Of a stretch of 20,319 nt of DNA, positions 13,587 to 20,319 are shown piece by piece (within the stretch, counting starts at the first letter, position 1; the number at the start of each line of letters is the position of its first letter). The DNA comes from Myxococcales bacterium UBA5297. GTDB taxonomy: Bacteria; Myxococcota; Myxococcia; Myxococcales; UBA5297. The stretch lies in contig DHSB01000234.1 of assembly GCA_002408385.1 (NCBI GenBank), forward strand, positions 4,264-24,582. Direction: 5' to 3'. The notes under the pieces are model-generated. The model was not told where the DNA came from, searched no databases, and was given only the letters and a program-made list of their open reading frames with translations. Made by a program: the position numbers and the translations under genes.

Positions 13587-16427
13587 TCAGTGCTGCCAGT
13601 GCAGGATCACGCCCCCGCTCCCGACCGCCCAGATGTCGCTGGGGTTCGCGCCCCAGATCCCGTAGAGGAACCGGGTCGTCGGCAGCGGCACGTCGCTCCA
13701 GCTCGTGCCGTCCCAGTGCAGGCAGCCGCTGGTGCCGACGGCCCAGACGTTGTCGGGAGCGAAGCCCCAGACGTCGTAGACCCAGCCGGTCGTGGGGACG
13801 GGCACCTCGGTCCAGCTCGTCCCGTCCCAGTGGTAGCTCGCGCCGGTGGCGCCGCTGCCGGTGCCGACGCACCAGACGTCGTTCGGTCCGCTGCCCCACA
13901 TGCCAAAGCAGGAAGCATTGGGCAGGCTCGAGGTGGTCCAGCTCGTGCCGTCGTAATGGGCGATGACCCCGTTGGTCGTTGCGGCCCAGATGTCGTTCGC
14001 GGCGACGGCCCACAGCGAGTTGAGCGCGTCGTCGTCGGTTGGCACCGAGGTGCTCTGCCACGAGGTGCCGTTCCAGTGGGCGATCGTGCCGTTGACGCCC
14101 ACGCCCCAGACGTCGGTGTCGCTGAGCGCCTTGATGTCGAAGAGGTTCTCCGGAGGTGTCCAGCCGACGTCGACCAGGCTGCCCGGGGCCCCCGGGGTGC
14201 GCAGGATGCGCTTGGGAGCGCCGCTCATCCAGTAGTCGCCCGTCGGGCCCGCCGCGGTGATCTTGTAGAGCCGGGTCGCGCTCGAGACGCGCGTGGTGGG
14301 GCCCCACGAGCCGTTCAGGTAGCGCTTGACGTAGGCCTCGTTGTCGTAGTCGTCGTAGCCGGCCAGGTAGAAGTCGTCGGCCGAGCGGCCGCCCACCGCC
14401 GACCAGTCGATCCAGTTCGCGTGCGGCACGACCGTCCACGCAGTGCAGACGTTCCGGGTGCAGGTGTCGTTGGGGTTGCTGCAGGTGCCGCACGAGGCGA
14501 CGGTGCGGAGGCGCCCGCAATTGTCGTTCGCGCTGAGGGCGCCGCAGTCGGCGCGGTGCCACGCGCAGAACTCGGCGTTCGACTGGCTCACGCAGCCGCA
14601 GACGTTCGCCTCTCCCTCGCCTCCGCAGGTCAAGGGCGATGAGCAGGTACCGCAGTTGCCGGTGCGGGCCTCGCCGCAGTCGTCGACCCAACTGACGCTG
14701 CCGCAGTCGAAACCCCGATCATCGCAGTAGCTCCAATCGCTCTCGCCGATGCAGGCGCAGACGTTCTCCTCCCAGCCGGCGCCGCAGGTCTCCGGGAGCG
14801 TGCACGACCCGCAGTTGACCGAACGCGGTTGCAGACACCTGTCGTTCACCGTGACGTTGCCGCAGTCGAAGCCGTAGCGCTGGCAAAGCTGGGCTGTGGT
14901 CTCGTTGCTCGTACAGCCGCATTGGTTGGGCGTGCCCGCTCCGCCGCAGGTCTCTGGGGAAGTGCAGTTCCCGCAGCTCGCGTTGCGCGGCTGGCCACAG
15001 TTGTCGGTGCCGCTGAAGCTGCCGCACTCCTTGCCGAGCCGGCTGCAGAAGGCGGCGTTCGACTCCGCGGTGCACCCGCACACGTTGGCCGCGCCGCCGC
15101 CGCCACAGGTCTCGGGGGGAGTGCACGAGCCGCAGTTGACCGAGCGCGAGCGCCCGCAGTTGTCGGTGCCGCTCACCGTGCCGCACTCCTTGCCGAGCCG
15201 GCCGCAGAAGGCGGTGTTCGACTCCGAGGTGCACCCGCAGCGGCCGGCCGCGCCCCCGCCGCCGCAGGTCTCGGGCGCGGTGCAGGAGCCACAAGAGAGC
15301 GTGCGCTGCTGATTGCAGCGATCGGTGGCCGTCGCGCTGCCGCACTGGCGGCCGAGCGCCGCGCAGAGCTGCGCGTCGGTCTCCGCGGTGCAGCCGCAGA
15401 CTCCGGGGGCGCCGCCGCCCGCGCAGGTCCGGGGCGCGGTGCACTCCCCGCAGCTCGCCACCGAGCGCGAATTCTCACAGTTGTCGAAGGCGGTCAGGGA
15501 GCCGCAGTCCCTGCCGTTGCGGGTGCACAGCGCCCGGTCGGTCTCGGGCGTGCAGCCGCACAGGTTGGCGACGCCGCCGCCCCCGCAGGTCTGGGGGCTC
15601 GAGCAGCCTCCGCAGTCGACGGTGCGCCGCGCCCCGCAGTTGTCGTCGGCCGTCAGGCTGCCGCAGTTCTTCAGGAGCCGCCCGCACATCTGCGCGTCGG
15701 TCTCCGGGGTGCAGACCCCTTGGCCGCACTGGCCGGCGACTCCGCCGCCCCCGCAGGTCTGGGGCGACACGCAGCTCCCGCAGCGCCCGCCGCAGCCGTC
15801 CTCACCGCAGGTGCGCCCGGCGCAGTCCGGCGTGCAGGCGACGCAGAGGCCGCTCGCTTCGTCGCACTTCCTTCCGGTCGTGCAGGTGCCGCAGGTGCCG
15901 CCGCAGCCGTCCTCACCGCAGGCCTTGCCGGCGCACTGGGGGCGGCAGGCGCACTGCCCCGACGCATCGCACGCCAGGCCATCGGTGCAGCTTCCGCAGG
16001 TGCCGCCGCAGCCGTCCGGGCCGCAGGTCTTGCCCGCGCATTGCCGGGTGCAGGCGACGCAGGCGCCCTCGCGGCAAGTCTGGCCGGTCGTGCAGCTCCC
16101 GCAGGTGCCGCCGCAACCGTCCGGTCCGCAGACCTTGCCCGAGCACTGGGGAGCGCAGGCCAGACAGGCGCCGGAGAGCTCATCGCAGTGCGCGCCGAAC
16201 GCGCACTCGCCACAGGAGCCGCCGCAGCCGTCCGGCCCACACTGCCGGCCTTGGCAGGCCGGCACGCAGGCGGTCTGGCAGCGCCCGCCGATGCAGCTCT
16301 GACCCTCCTCACAGCAGCTCGACCCGCAGGGCAGCTCGCAGCCCGCGTCGGCGGCGGGCCCGACCGGTTGGCTGGAGCTGCAGCCGGCGAGAAGCCCGGT
16401 GGCGATGATGAGGAATCGGGCGCGCAT
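13587..16427 (-). CDS. Cys-repeat and beta-propeller lipoprotein
   Basis: A 946-residue lipoprotein: signal MRARFLIIATGLLAGC with lipid Cys16, so the mature protein is envelope-bound and probably exposed. Residues about 53-234 hold five Cys-rich units of ~36 residues around GKxCGxDGCGGxCGxC. Residues about 235-661 hold eight units of ~53 residues (GCTxET/ESN, then xCGS, DNCGxxR, CGSC, PETCGGGG). From 662 to the end come about seven W-rich units (DVWAVG, then HWDGTSW), consistent with a seven-bladed beta-propeller. The even, dense Cys content implies disulfides and an oxidising location. No enzyme motif is seen; adhesion or surface structure is a guess. The start is ATG at 16427, with GGAGAG upstream and a candidate promoter at 16462-16490. 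Similar Cys-repeat proteins are typical of myxobacteria-like genomes (from memory). Confidence 0.9.
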   Translation of the reverse strand: MRARFLIIATGLLAGCSSSQPVGPAADAGCELPCGSSCCEEGQSCIGGRCQTACVPACQGRQCGPDGCGGSCGECAFGAHCDELSGACLACAPQCSGKVCGPDGCGGTCGSCTTGQTCREGACVACTRQCAGKTCGPDGCGGTCGSCTDGLACDASGQCACRPQCAGKACGEDGCGGTCGTCTTGRKCDEASGLCVACTPDCAGRTCGEDGCGGRCGSCVSPQTCGGGGVAGQCGQGVCTPETDAQMCGRLLKNCGSLTADDNCGARRTVDCGGCSSPQTCGGGGVANLCGCTPETDRALCTRNGRDCGSLTAFDNCENSRSVASCGECTAPRTCAGGGAPGVCGCTAETDAQLCAALGRQCGSATATDRCNQQRTLSCGSCTAPETCGGGGAAGRCGCTSESNTAFCGRLGKECGTVSGTDNCGRSRSVNCGSCTPPETCGGGGAANVCGCTAESNAAFCSRLGKECGSFSGTDNCGQPRNASCGNCTSPETCGGAGTPNQCGCTSNETTAQLCQRYGFDCGNVTVNDRCLQPRSVNCGSCTLPETCGAGWEENVCACIGESDWSYCDDRGFDCGSVSWVDDCGEARTGNCGTCSSPLTCGGEGEANVCGCVSQSNAEFCAWHRADCGALSANDNCGRLRTVASCGTCSNPNDTCTRNVCTAWTVVPHANWIDWSAVGGRSADDFYLAGYDDYDNEAYVKRYLNGSWGPTTRVSSATRLYKITAAGPTGDYWMSGAPKRILRTPGAPGSLVDVGWTPPENLFDIKALSDTDVWGVGVNGTIAHWNGTSWQSTSVPTDDDALNSLWAVAANDIWAATTNGVIAHYDGTSWTTSSLPNASCFGMWGSGPNDVWCVGTGSGATGASYHWDGTSWTEVPVPTTGWVYDVWGFAPDNVWAVGTSGCLHWDGTSWSDVPLPTTRFLYGIWGANPSDIWAVGSGGVILHWQH
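14445..16271 (-). repeat. Two in-frame Cys-repeat arrays within the lipoprotein gene
   Basis: About 15726-16271 encodes five ~36-residue units and about 14445-15725 encodes eight ~53-residue units. Adjacent units such as the fourth and fifth of the second array (about 14940-15250) are close at the DNA level, with shared GTTGTCGGTGCCGCT and GCACTCCTTGCCGAGCCG stretches. This suggests recent duplication. Confidence 0.8.
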
Positions 16428-16461
16428 TTTGGCTCTCCGGGGTTTTGTCGCAGTTGTCCGG

Positions 16462-16490
16462 TTTCTACAGGACGAGCCCGCCGGCTTCAA
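16462..16490 (-). promoter_or_regulatory. Candidate promoter of the Cys-repeat lipoprotein
   Basis: On the minus strand TTGAAG (16490-16485) and TAGAAA (16467-16462) each match four of six consensus bases and are 17 bases apart. The predicted start near 16455 leaves a ~28-base leader with GGAGAG. The gene can therefore be transcribed separately from the LuxR-type regulator 115 bases upstream. Confidence 0.45.
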
Positions 16491-16542
16491 CCGTGCCCCG
16501 AAAGATCCAATACCGGCCCCGGGCGAAGCCGCCTCGAGCCGG

Positions 16543-17310
16543 TCAGCCCGCATCGCCGCGGTCGACGAGCCCCCGGTGTGCGCCCAGCAGCGCCGCGATC
16601 TCCACCCGCGAGTGGCACCCGAGCTTGGCGTAGATGCGTCGCAGGTGTGAGCCCACGGTGTTCTCCGAGAGCGAGAGGTGCTGGGCGATGTTCAGGTCGC
16701 TCAGGCCGCTGGCGACCAGTCGCGCGATCTCGGCCTCGCGGCGGGTGAGCTTCATCAGCCGCGCGTGGGCGCCCGAGGGCAGCGCCGCGCCGCAGGCGCA
16801 GGCGAGGTCGAGCGCGGCCTGCAGCGCCGCCGAAGCCGCTTGCGCGGTGGCTGTCAGCCGGGGGCCCAGCTCGTCCAAGGCCTCGAGGCTCGGTCTGCGC
16901 GTGCCCACTCCGAGCCACCCGATGACCTCCGAGCGCGTGTCGAGCAGATAAGCGACCAGCAGGCCTTTGGCACCGAAGGGCTCGAGGATCTCCTTGTGCA
17001 CCCGTTCGGCGAGATGTCCGACGTACCCAAAGTGCCCTTCGAGCGGGGCGTAGGCAGAGCCGCCCACGCGGCGCGCCAGGTCGACGCCGTGGCCGCTGCG
17101 CTGCACTTGGGCGAAGAGCTGGTTGAGGAAGACCGCCTCGAACACCTGGCCCGCGGATTCCGGCTCGACGTACCCCTCTGCGGTCAGGGGAGAGCTCGGG
17201 TTGCAGGTGAAGACCATGCTCAGCGGAACGGCCTTCGGGTCGAACAGCGAACGCGCGAGCTGGCGTCTCCACTGTTCGGCGGGCACAACCGTTCTCGCCG
17301 CGTCCTTCAA
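16543..17310 (-). CDS. LuxR-type HTH transcriptional regulator with unidentified N-terminal sensor
   Basis: A 255-residue regulator. The C-terminal DNA-binding domain (about 188-243) shows the LuxR/NarL pattern: LTRREAEIARLVASGLSDLN, then IAQHLSLSENTVGSHLRRIY, AKLG, R and EIAALL. The N-terminal ~170 residues are a mixed alpha/beta region that could be GAF-like (GAKGLLVAYLLDTRSEVIGWLG) but have no receiver Asp pattern, so it is not a response regulator. The TTG start at 17310 is chosen because GGAGG lies four bases upstream and a good promoter (17401-17430) places transcription start near 17394. A TTG at 17430 would lie inside that promoter's -35. The gene diverges from the chemosensory operon and sits 115 bases upstream of the Cys-repeat lipoprotein on the same strand; control of either is plausible but unproven. 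Confidence 0.85.
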   Translation of the reverse strand: MKDAARTVVPAEQWRRQLARSLFDPKAVPLSMVFTCNPSSPLTAEGYVEPESAGQVFEAVFLNQLFAQVQRSGHGVDLARRVGGSAYAPLEGHFGYVGHLAERVHKEILEPFGAKGLLVAYLLDTRSEVIGWLGVGTRRPSLEALDELGPRLTATAQAASAALQAALDLACACGAALPSGAHARLMKLTRREAEIARLVASGLSDLNIAQHLSLSENTVGSHLRRIYAKLGCHSRVEIAALLGAHRGLVDRGDAG

Positions 17311-17400
17311 GGGTCCTCCATCCCCTCCCCAACCAGCGGTTTCGACCTGACAGGGAAGCAAACCGAGTCCCGGGTCAGAAGCTACCCACCGTCTAATCGA

Positions 17401-17430
17401 GTAATACTCCCGGGGCGGACCGGCCGTCAA
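17401..17430 (-). promoter_or_regulatory. Candidate promoter of the LuxR-type gene
   Basis: On the minus strand TTGACG (17430-17425, five of six) and TATTAC (17406-17401, four of six) are 18 bases apart. Predicted transcription start is near 17394, giving a leader of about 84 bases. Confidence 0.5.
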
Positions 17431-17440
17431 AACTCGGGTT

Positions 17441-17468
17441 TTTCAGCCTGGTTGAAATCAATTTGACA
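17441..17468. promoter_or_regulatory. AT-rich dyad region between LuxR gene and cheA operon
   Basis: TTTCA (17441-17445) and TGAAA (17453-17457) form a dyad, followed by TCAATTTGA (17458-17466) and TTGACA (17463-17468). This is one of the few AT-rich spots in the window and lies just upstream of the LuxR promoter, so it is a candidate regulator-binding site. The perfect TTGACA has no good -10 at 16-18 bases on the plus strand. Confidence 0.35.
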
Positions 17469-17502
17469 CGTTCGTGCGGTTTTCCATCCTGGCCGACACC
17501 TC

Positions 17503-17508
17503 TAGCAT
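17503..17508 (+). promoter_or_regulatory. Candidate -10 element of the chemosensory operon
   Basis: TAGCAT matches four of six -10 consensus bases and would start transcription near 17515. Only a weak TTTTCC (17480-17485) stands 17 bases upstream. If right, the GTG at 17545 would have a ~30-base leader containing GAGG. Confidence 0.3.
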
Positions 17509-17544
17509 CCGGTCTTGAACAGAAACACCCTTTCCGAGGCCAGA

Positions 17545-19092
17545 GTGGAGTTCGAGTCGCTCATCGGGGATTTTGCCAGCGAGGCGCTCGACCTGATCGA
17601 ACGGCTCGAAGGCACGCTGCTCTCGCTCGAGGGCGCTGGCGAGGCCGAGCGGGTCCCGCTGTTGGGCGCGGCTCGCCGCTGCCTGCATACGCTCAAGGGC
17701 AACGCGGGGATGGTCGGCGCGAGCGCCCTGCGCTCCGCGTTCCATGCGATGGAGGACCTGGCCGAGGGCAGCGTCACCGACCCCGAGCGTGTCGCCAAGC
17801 TGCTCGCCGGCGTCGACGTGGTGCGCGCCGAGGTCCGGGCCCTCGCCTCCGGGCGGGCCGTCAACGAGGTCGCGCCCGCGGTGCACGATCTCATCGCCGG
17901 TCTGCTCCAGGCCAGAGGCGAGTCGGCCGAAGCGCCGGTGCTCTCGGGCGAGCTGCGGCTGCCTCAACAGCGCGTCGACCAGCTCGTCGCCATGGCCGGG
18001 GAGCTGGTCGTCCAGAACCGGCGCCTGCAGCGCCTGCTCGCCGAGGCCGCGCCGGATCGGCGGGCGCTGCGCGACGGCGGCGATCAGCTCGACCAGACCA
18101 TCCGCCTGCTGCACGAGCAGATCCTCAGGGTGCGAACCGTCCCGGTCGGACGGCTCCTCGCGCGCTTCCGGCGGCTGGTGCGCGACGAGGCCCGCGCGCA
18201 CGGCAAGCGGGCCGAGCTGCGCATCGTGGGCGCCGAGATCGAGGCGGACAAAGAGATCCTCGACCGCCTCGGCGGCGCGCTCGTCCACCTGGTGCGCAAC
18301 GCGGTCGTCCACGGCATCGAGCCGCCCGCCGAGCGTGCCGCGGCGGGCAAGCCCGAGACCGGCGAGATCGTGTTCACCGCGGCCCCCAGCGGCGGGCACA
18401 TCGCGCTGTCGGTCGCCGACGACGGCCGCGGGCTCGACGAACAGGCCATCCTCGAGCGCGCCCGTGAGCGCGGGCTCGACCCTTCGATCGGCGCTGCCGC
18501 GCTCGCCTTCGAGCCGGGCTTCTCGACCGCCTCGCTCTCCGAGTCGGCCGGCCGGGGCGTGGGCCTCGACGTCGTCCAGCGCTGCGTCTACGGGTGCGGC
18601 GGCACCGTCGAGCTCGCCTGGCGCCCGGGACAGGGCACCCGCATCACGGTGCGCGTGCCGACCTCCATTGCCCTGCAGCGCGCCCTGCTGTGCGAGCTGT
18701 GTGGCGAGACCTACGCGCTGCCGGTCGCCAACGTCCTGCAGGCGGCGCGCCTGGGCGAGGGCGAGGTGCGCTGGCTCGGCGCCGGTCAGGCGCTGGAGCA
18801 TCGCGGCCGCCTCGTCCCCATCGTCGACTCCAAGAGCCTGCTGGGCCTGGCGCAGACCCGCGGCGACTACGCGGTGCTCGTGCAGGCGGGCAGCCTCGCC
18901 GCGCTGCGGGTCGATCGCCTGCTCGGCCAGCAGGACTTCGTCTTTCAGCCGCTCGAGCCGTCGCTGTACGGCAGCGGCCCGGCCTCGGCGGGCGCGTTGC
19001 TCGGCGACGGGCGGGTGGTGCTGCGCCTGGACCCCGAGACCCTGGTCGCCTCTTCGGCCAGGCCGAGCCAGGCGCACAAGGTGAGCCCATGA
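17545..19092 (+). CDS. cheA: CheA-type chemotaxis histidine kinase lacking P2
   Basis: A 515-residue kinase that autophosphorylates in response to receptor signals. Residues about 1-115 form the phosphotransfer (HPt) domain with phospho-acceptor His48 in CLHTLKGNAG. A short linker leads directly to the dimerisation helices (about 137-205). The ATPase domain has HLVRNAVVHGIE (N box, 248-259), ADDGRGLD (291-298) and GRGVGLDVV (337-345). A CheW-like regulatory domain closes the protein (about 378-505). No P2 response-regulator docking domain is present; E. coli CheA, by comparison, is about 650 residues. I chose GTG 17545, with GAGG five bases ahead; a TTG at 17515 would add ten residues but has no Shine-Dalgarno. 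It overlaps cheW by four bases (ATGA). With cheW and a receptor gene it forms a chemosensory operon; CheY, CheR and CheB are not in the window. Confidence 0.93.
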   Translation: MEFESLIGDFASEALDLIERLEGTLLSLEGAGEAERVPLLGAARRCLHTLKGNAGMVGASALRSAFHAMEDLAEGSVTDPERVAKLLAGVDVVRAEVRALASGRAVNEVAPAVHDLIAGLLQARGESAEAPVLSGELRLPQQRVDQLVAMAGELVVQNRRLQRLLAEAAPDRRALRDGGDQLDQTIRLLHEQILRVRTVPVGRLLARFRRLVRDEARAHGKRAELRIVGAEIEADKEILDRLGGALVHLVRNAVVHGIEPPAERAAAGKPETGEIVFTAAPSGGHIALSVADDGRGLDEQAILERARERGLDPSIGAAALAFEPGFSTASLSESAGRGVGLDVVQRCVYGCGGTVELAWRPGQGTRITVRVPTSIALQRALLCELCGETYALPVANVLQAARLGEGEVRWLGAGQALEHRGRLVPIVDSKSLLGLAQTRGDYAVLVQAGSLAALRVDRLLGQQDFVFQPLEPSLYGSGPASAGALLGDGRVVLRLDPETLVASSARPSQAHKVSP

Positions 19093-19670
19093 CCAGCCTG
19101 CCTCCCCTTCCGAGCTTCGGGCTCGCTGCAGAGGTCCTCGCGGCCGCCGGTGCGGTCGACCCGAAGGACCCCGAGCGCCTGGCTCGCTTCGTCGAGACCG
19201 TCGCCCAGCCGGCCAAGATCGACGAGCCGCCGCGCGAGGAGCTGTTGCACCTGGTCGCCTTCCGGCTCGAGGACGAGCTGCACGCGGCGCCGATCGACCG
19301 GGTGCGCGAGATCATCCGGGTCCACGAGCTGACCCGCGTCCCCGGGGCGCCCGAGCACGTGCGGGGCGTCCAGAGCCTGCGCGGCGCCATCCTCCCGGTG
19401 CTCGAGACCAAGACCCGGCTCGGCCTGCCTGCGGTCGAGCTGAGCGCCGACTCGCGGATCATCGTCGTCGAGGCGCGCGGGCGGCTGCTCGGTCTGCTCG
19501 TCGACGCGGTCTTGCAGGTCCACCGGGTGCCACGCTCCCAGATCCAGCCCCCGCCGCCCGAGGTCCGCTCGCGCTGCAGCGAGTACGTCGTCGGCGTGGT
19601 GCCGGTCGGCGAGCGGCTCGCCCTGCTTCTCGATCTCGATGGTCTGCTGGCGCTGCCTGCGGCGCCATAA
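19089..19670 (+). CDS. cheW: CheW-type chemotaxis coupling protein
   Basis: A 193-residue adaptor that links receptors to CheA. The CheW domain spans about residues 52-188: ELLHLVAFRLEDELHAAPID at its start, VREIIRV, VRGVQSLRGAILPV (91-104), IIVVEARGRLLGLLVDAV (124-141) and the closing YVVGVVPVGERLALLLDLD. The first 50 residues, rich in Pro, Ala and Leu, are an extension beyond the compact single-domain CheW (E. coli CheW is 167 residues). They may be a flexible tether. The ATG overlaps the cheA stop (ATGA), so translation is coupled and the two proteins are probably made in balance. The receptor gene follows after 14 bases. Confidence 0.92.
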   Translation: MTSLPPLPSFGLAAEVLAAAGAVDPKDPERLARFVETVAQPAKIDEPPREELLHLVAFRLEDELHAAPIDRVREIIRVHELTRVPGAPEHVRGVQSLRGAILPVLETKTRLGLPAVELSADSRIIVVEARGRLLGLLVDAVLQVHRVPRSQIQPPPPEVRSRCSEYVVGVVPVGERLALLLDLDGLLALPAAP

Positions 19671-19684
19671 AGAGGGTTTTCGCG

Positions 19685-20319
19685 ATGAAGATGAGCATCA
19701 AGAAGCGGCTCTTTCTCGGCTTCACGACCAACCTGCTCTTCTTGCCCCTTTACCTGGGCACCATGTTCTGGGCCATCGGAGGCACCTTCGAGGTCATCGA
19801 CCGCGGCAAGGAGATCTTGGGTCAGGTGCGCCTCGGCGAGCAGCTCAACCGCGAGCTGCTCTCCCTGCAGCTCGGAGCGAGCGCCGAGACCCTGCGCCAG
19901 GCGACCGCCACCGCGCGCAAGCTGAGCGAAAAGGCAGGCGGCACCGAGTACGAGCAGCAGACCGCGCAGCTCGTGAGGCACATCGAGAGCCTGTCTCCGG
20001 CCGTGCTCGCCTCGGTCGGCACCGACCGCCCGCTGCGCGAGCTCGAGCAGGATGGCAAGGCGCTGGCCGAAGCGCTCTGGAAGGCGCACGCCGACAACGA
20101 GGCGGGGTTGCACGAGATCAGCAAGGGCTCGACCACTGCGGTCTTCAGCGCCCTCGCCCTCACCGTCTTCGTGGCGATCCTGGCGGCGGTGTTCATCGCC
20201 CGCTCGATCACCCGCCCGCTCGAAAGCCTGACCGACGCCTCGAAGGCGATGGCCAGCGGCGACCTGCGCCGCGACGTCGAGCTGCCCAAGGAGCTCGAGC
20301 TGCGCATCCTCGCCGAGAG
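19685..20319 (+). CDS. Methyl-accepting chemotaxis receptor, N-terminal part (truncated by window end)
   Basis: At least 211 residues; the gene runs off the window. A first membrane helix at about 9-33 is followed by a ~115-residue periplasmic, mostly helical region (34-148, two long charged helices). A second membrane helix lies at about 151-173, and the start of a HAMP domain follows (from about 174: RSITRPLESLTDASKAMASG, then DLRRDVELP). The layout fits a four-helix-bundle ligand-binding type receptor. The methyl-accepting signalling domain is not visible, so a HAMP-containing kinase is formally possible, but the position 14 bases after cheW favours a receptor. The start is ATG at 19685, with AGAGGG eight bases ahead. 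A second ATG two codons later is an alternative. Confidence 0.85.
   Translation, partial: MKMSIKKRLFLGFTTNLLFLPLYLGTMFWAIGGTFEVIDRGKEILGQVRLGEQLNRELLSLQLGASAETLRQATATARKLSEKAGGTEYEQQTAQLVRHIESLSPAVLASVGTDRPLRELEQDGKALAEALWKAHADNEAGLHEISKGSTTAVFSALALTVFVAILAAVFIARSITRPLESLTDASKAMASGDLRRDVELPKELELRILAE

Noticed and set aside
14829..16748. Plus-strand open frame opposite the Cys-repeat lipoprotein
   Set aside because: Its Ala/Gly/Arg repeats are the antisense shadow of the Cys repeats.
17463..17490. TTGACA as the -35 of the cheA promoter
   Set aside because: No acceptable -10 lies 16-18 bases downstream on the plus strand; the better -10 (TAGCAT) is 34 bases away.
17458..19077. Minus-strand open frame opposite cheA
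   Set aside because: All CheA motifs are on the plus strand; the antisense frame has biased composition only.

Overview
The window is GC-rich (roughly 70% by eye) and almost fully coding, with GTG/TTG starts, GC-biased third codon positions and long antisense open frames. It carries a GAF-plus-kinase Ser/Thr kinase, a Cys-rich 'CGPDGCGG' lipoprotein with a W-rich propeller, and a chemosensory operon with no flagellar genes nearby. Together these suggest a Myxococcota or other former-deltaproteobacterial genome. That assignment is inference; no rRNA or other phylogenetic marker is present. I see no tRNA, rRNA, insertion sequence, prophage or CRISPR array.

Left part (1-6.7 kb). Imperfect GTTCC/GGAAC repeats lie at the edge. 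A short helical protein of unknown function follows, closed by a strong intrinsic terminator. Then comes a run of minus-strand genes: a polytopic GT-C-like membrane glycosyltransferase whose start overlaps the stop of deoC; deoC itself, with an unusual N-terminal extension (amphipathic helix, linker, four-Cys cluster); a DUF72 protein; and a poly(A)-polymerase-type nucleotidyltransferase with Arg tracts at both ends.

Middle part (6.7-13.2 kb). Mostly single-gene units: a GAF-like Ser/Thr kinase, a YihY/BrkB inner-membrane protein, an orphan CpaB/SAF-type lipoprotein, a small zinc-ribbon protein, a two-helix membrane protein, and an ATP-type 6-phosphofructokinase.

Right part (13.2-20.3 kb). 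A 946-residue lipoprotein consists of five Cys repeats of one type, eight of another, and about seven propeller blades. Upstream of it is a LuxR-type regulator. Divergent from that regulator is a chemosensory operon, cheA-cheW-receptor: CheA lacks a P2 domain, cheA and cheW overlap by 4 bp, and the receptor runs off the window end.

The item most worth following is the DeoC extension, which resembles cargo-targeting peptides of bacterial microcompartments although no shell gene lies in the window. Next are the repeat lipoprotein next to a LuxR regulator, and the CpaB-like lipoprotein with no pilus genes around it. Promoter calls are by eye against the sigma-70 consensus and should be read as candidates.
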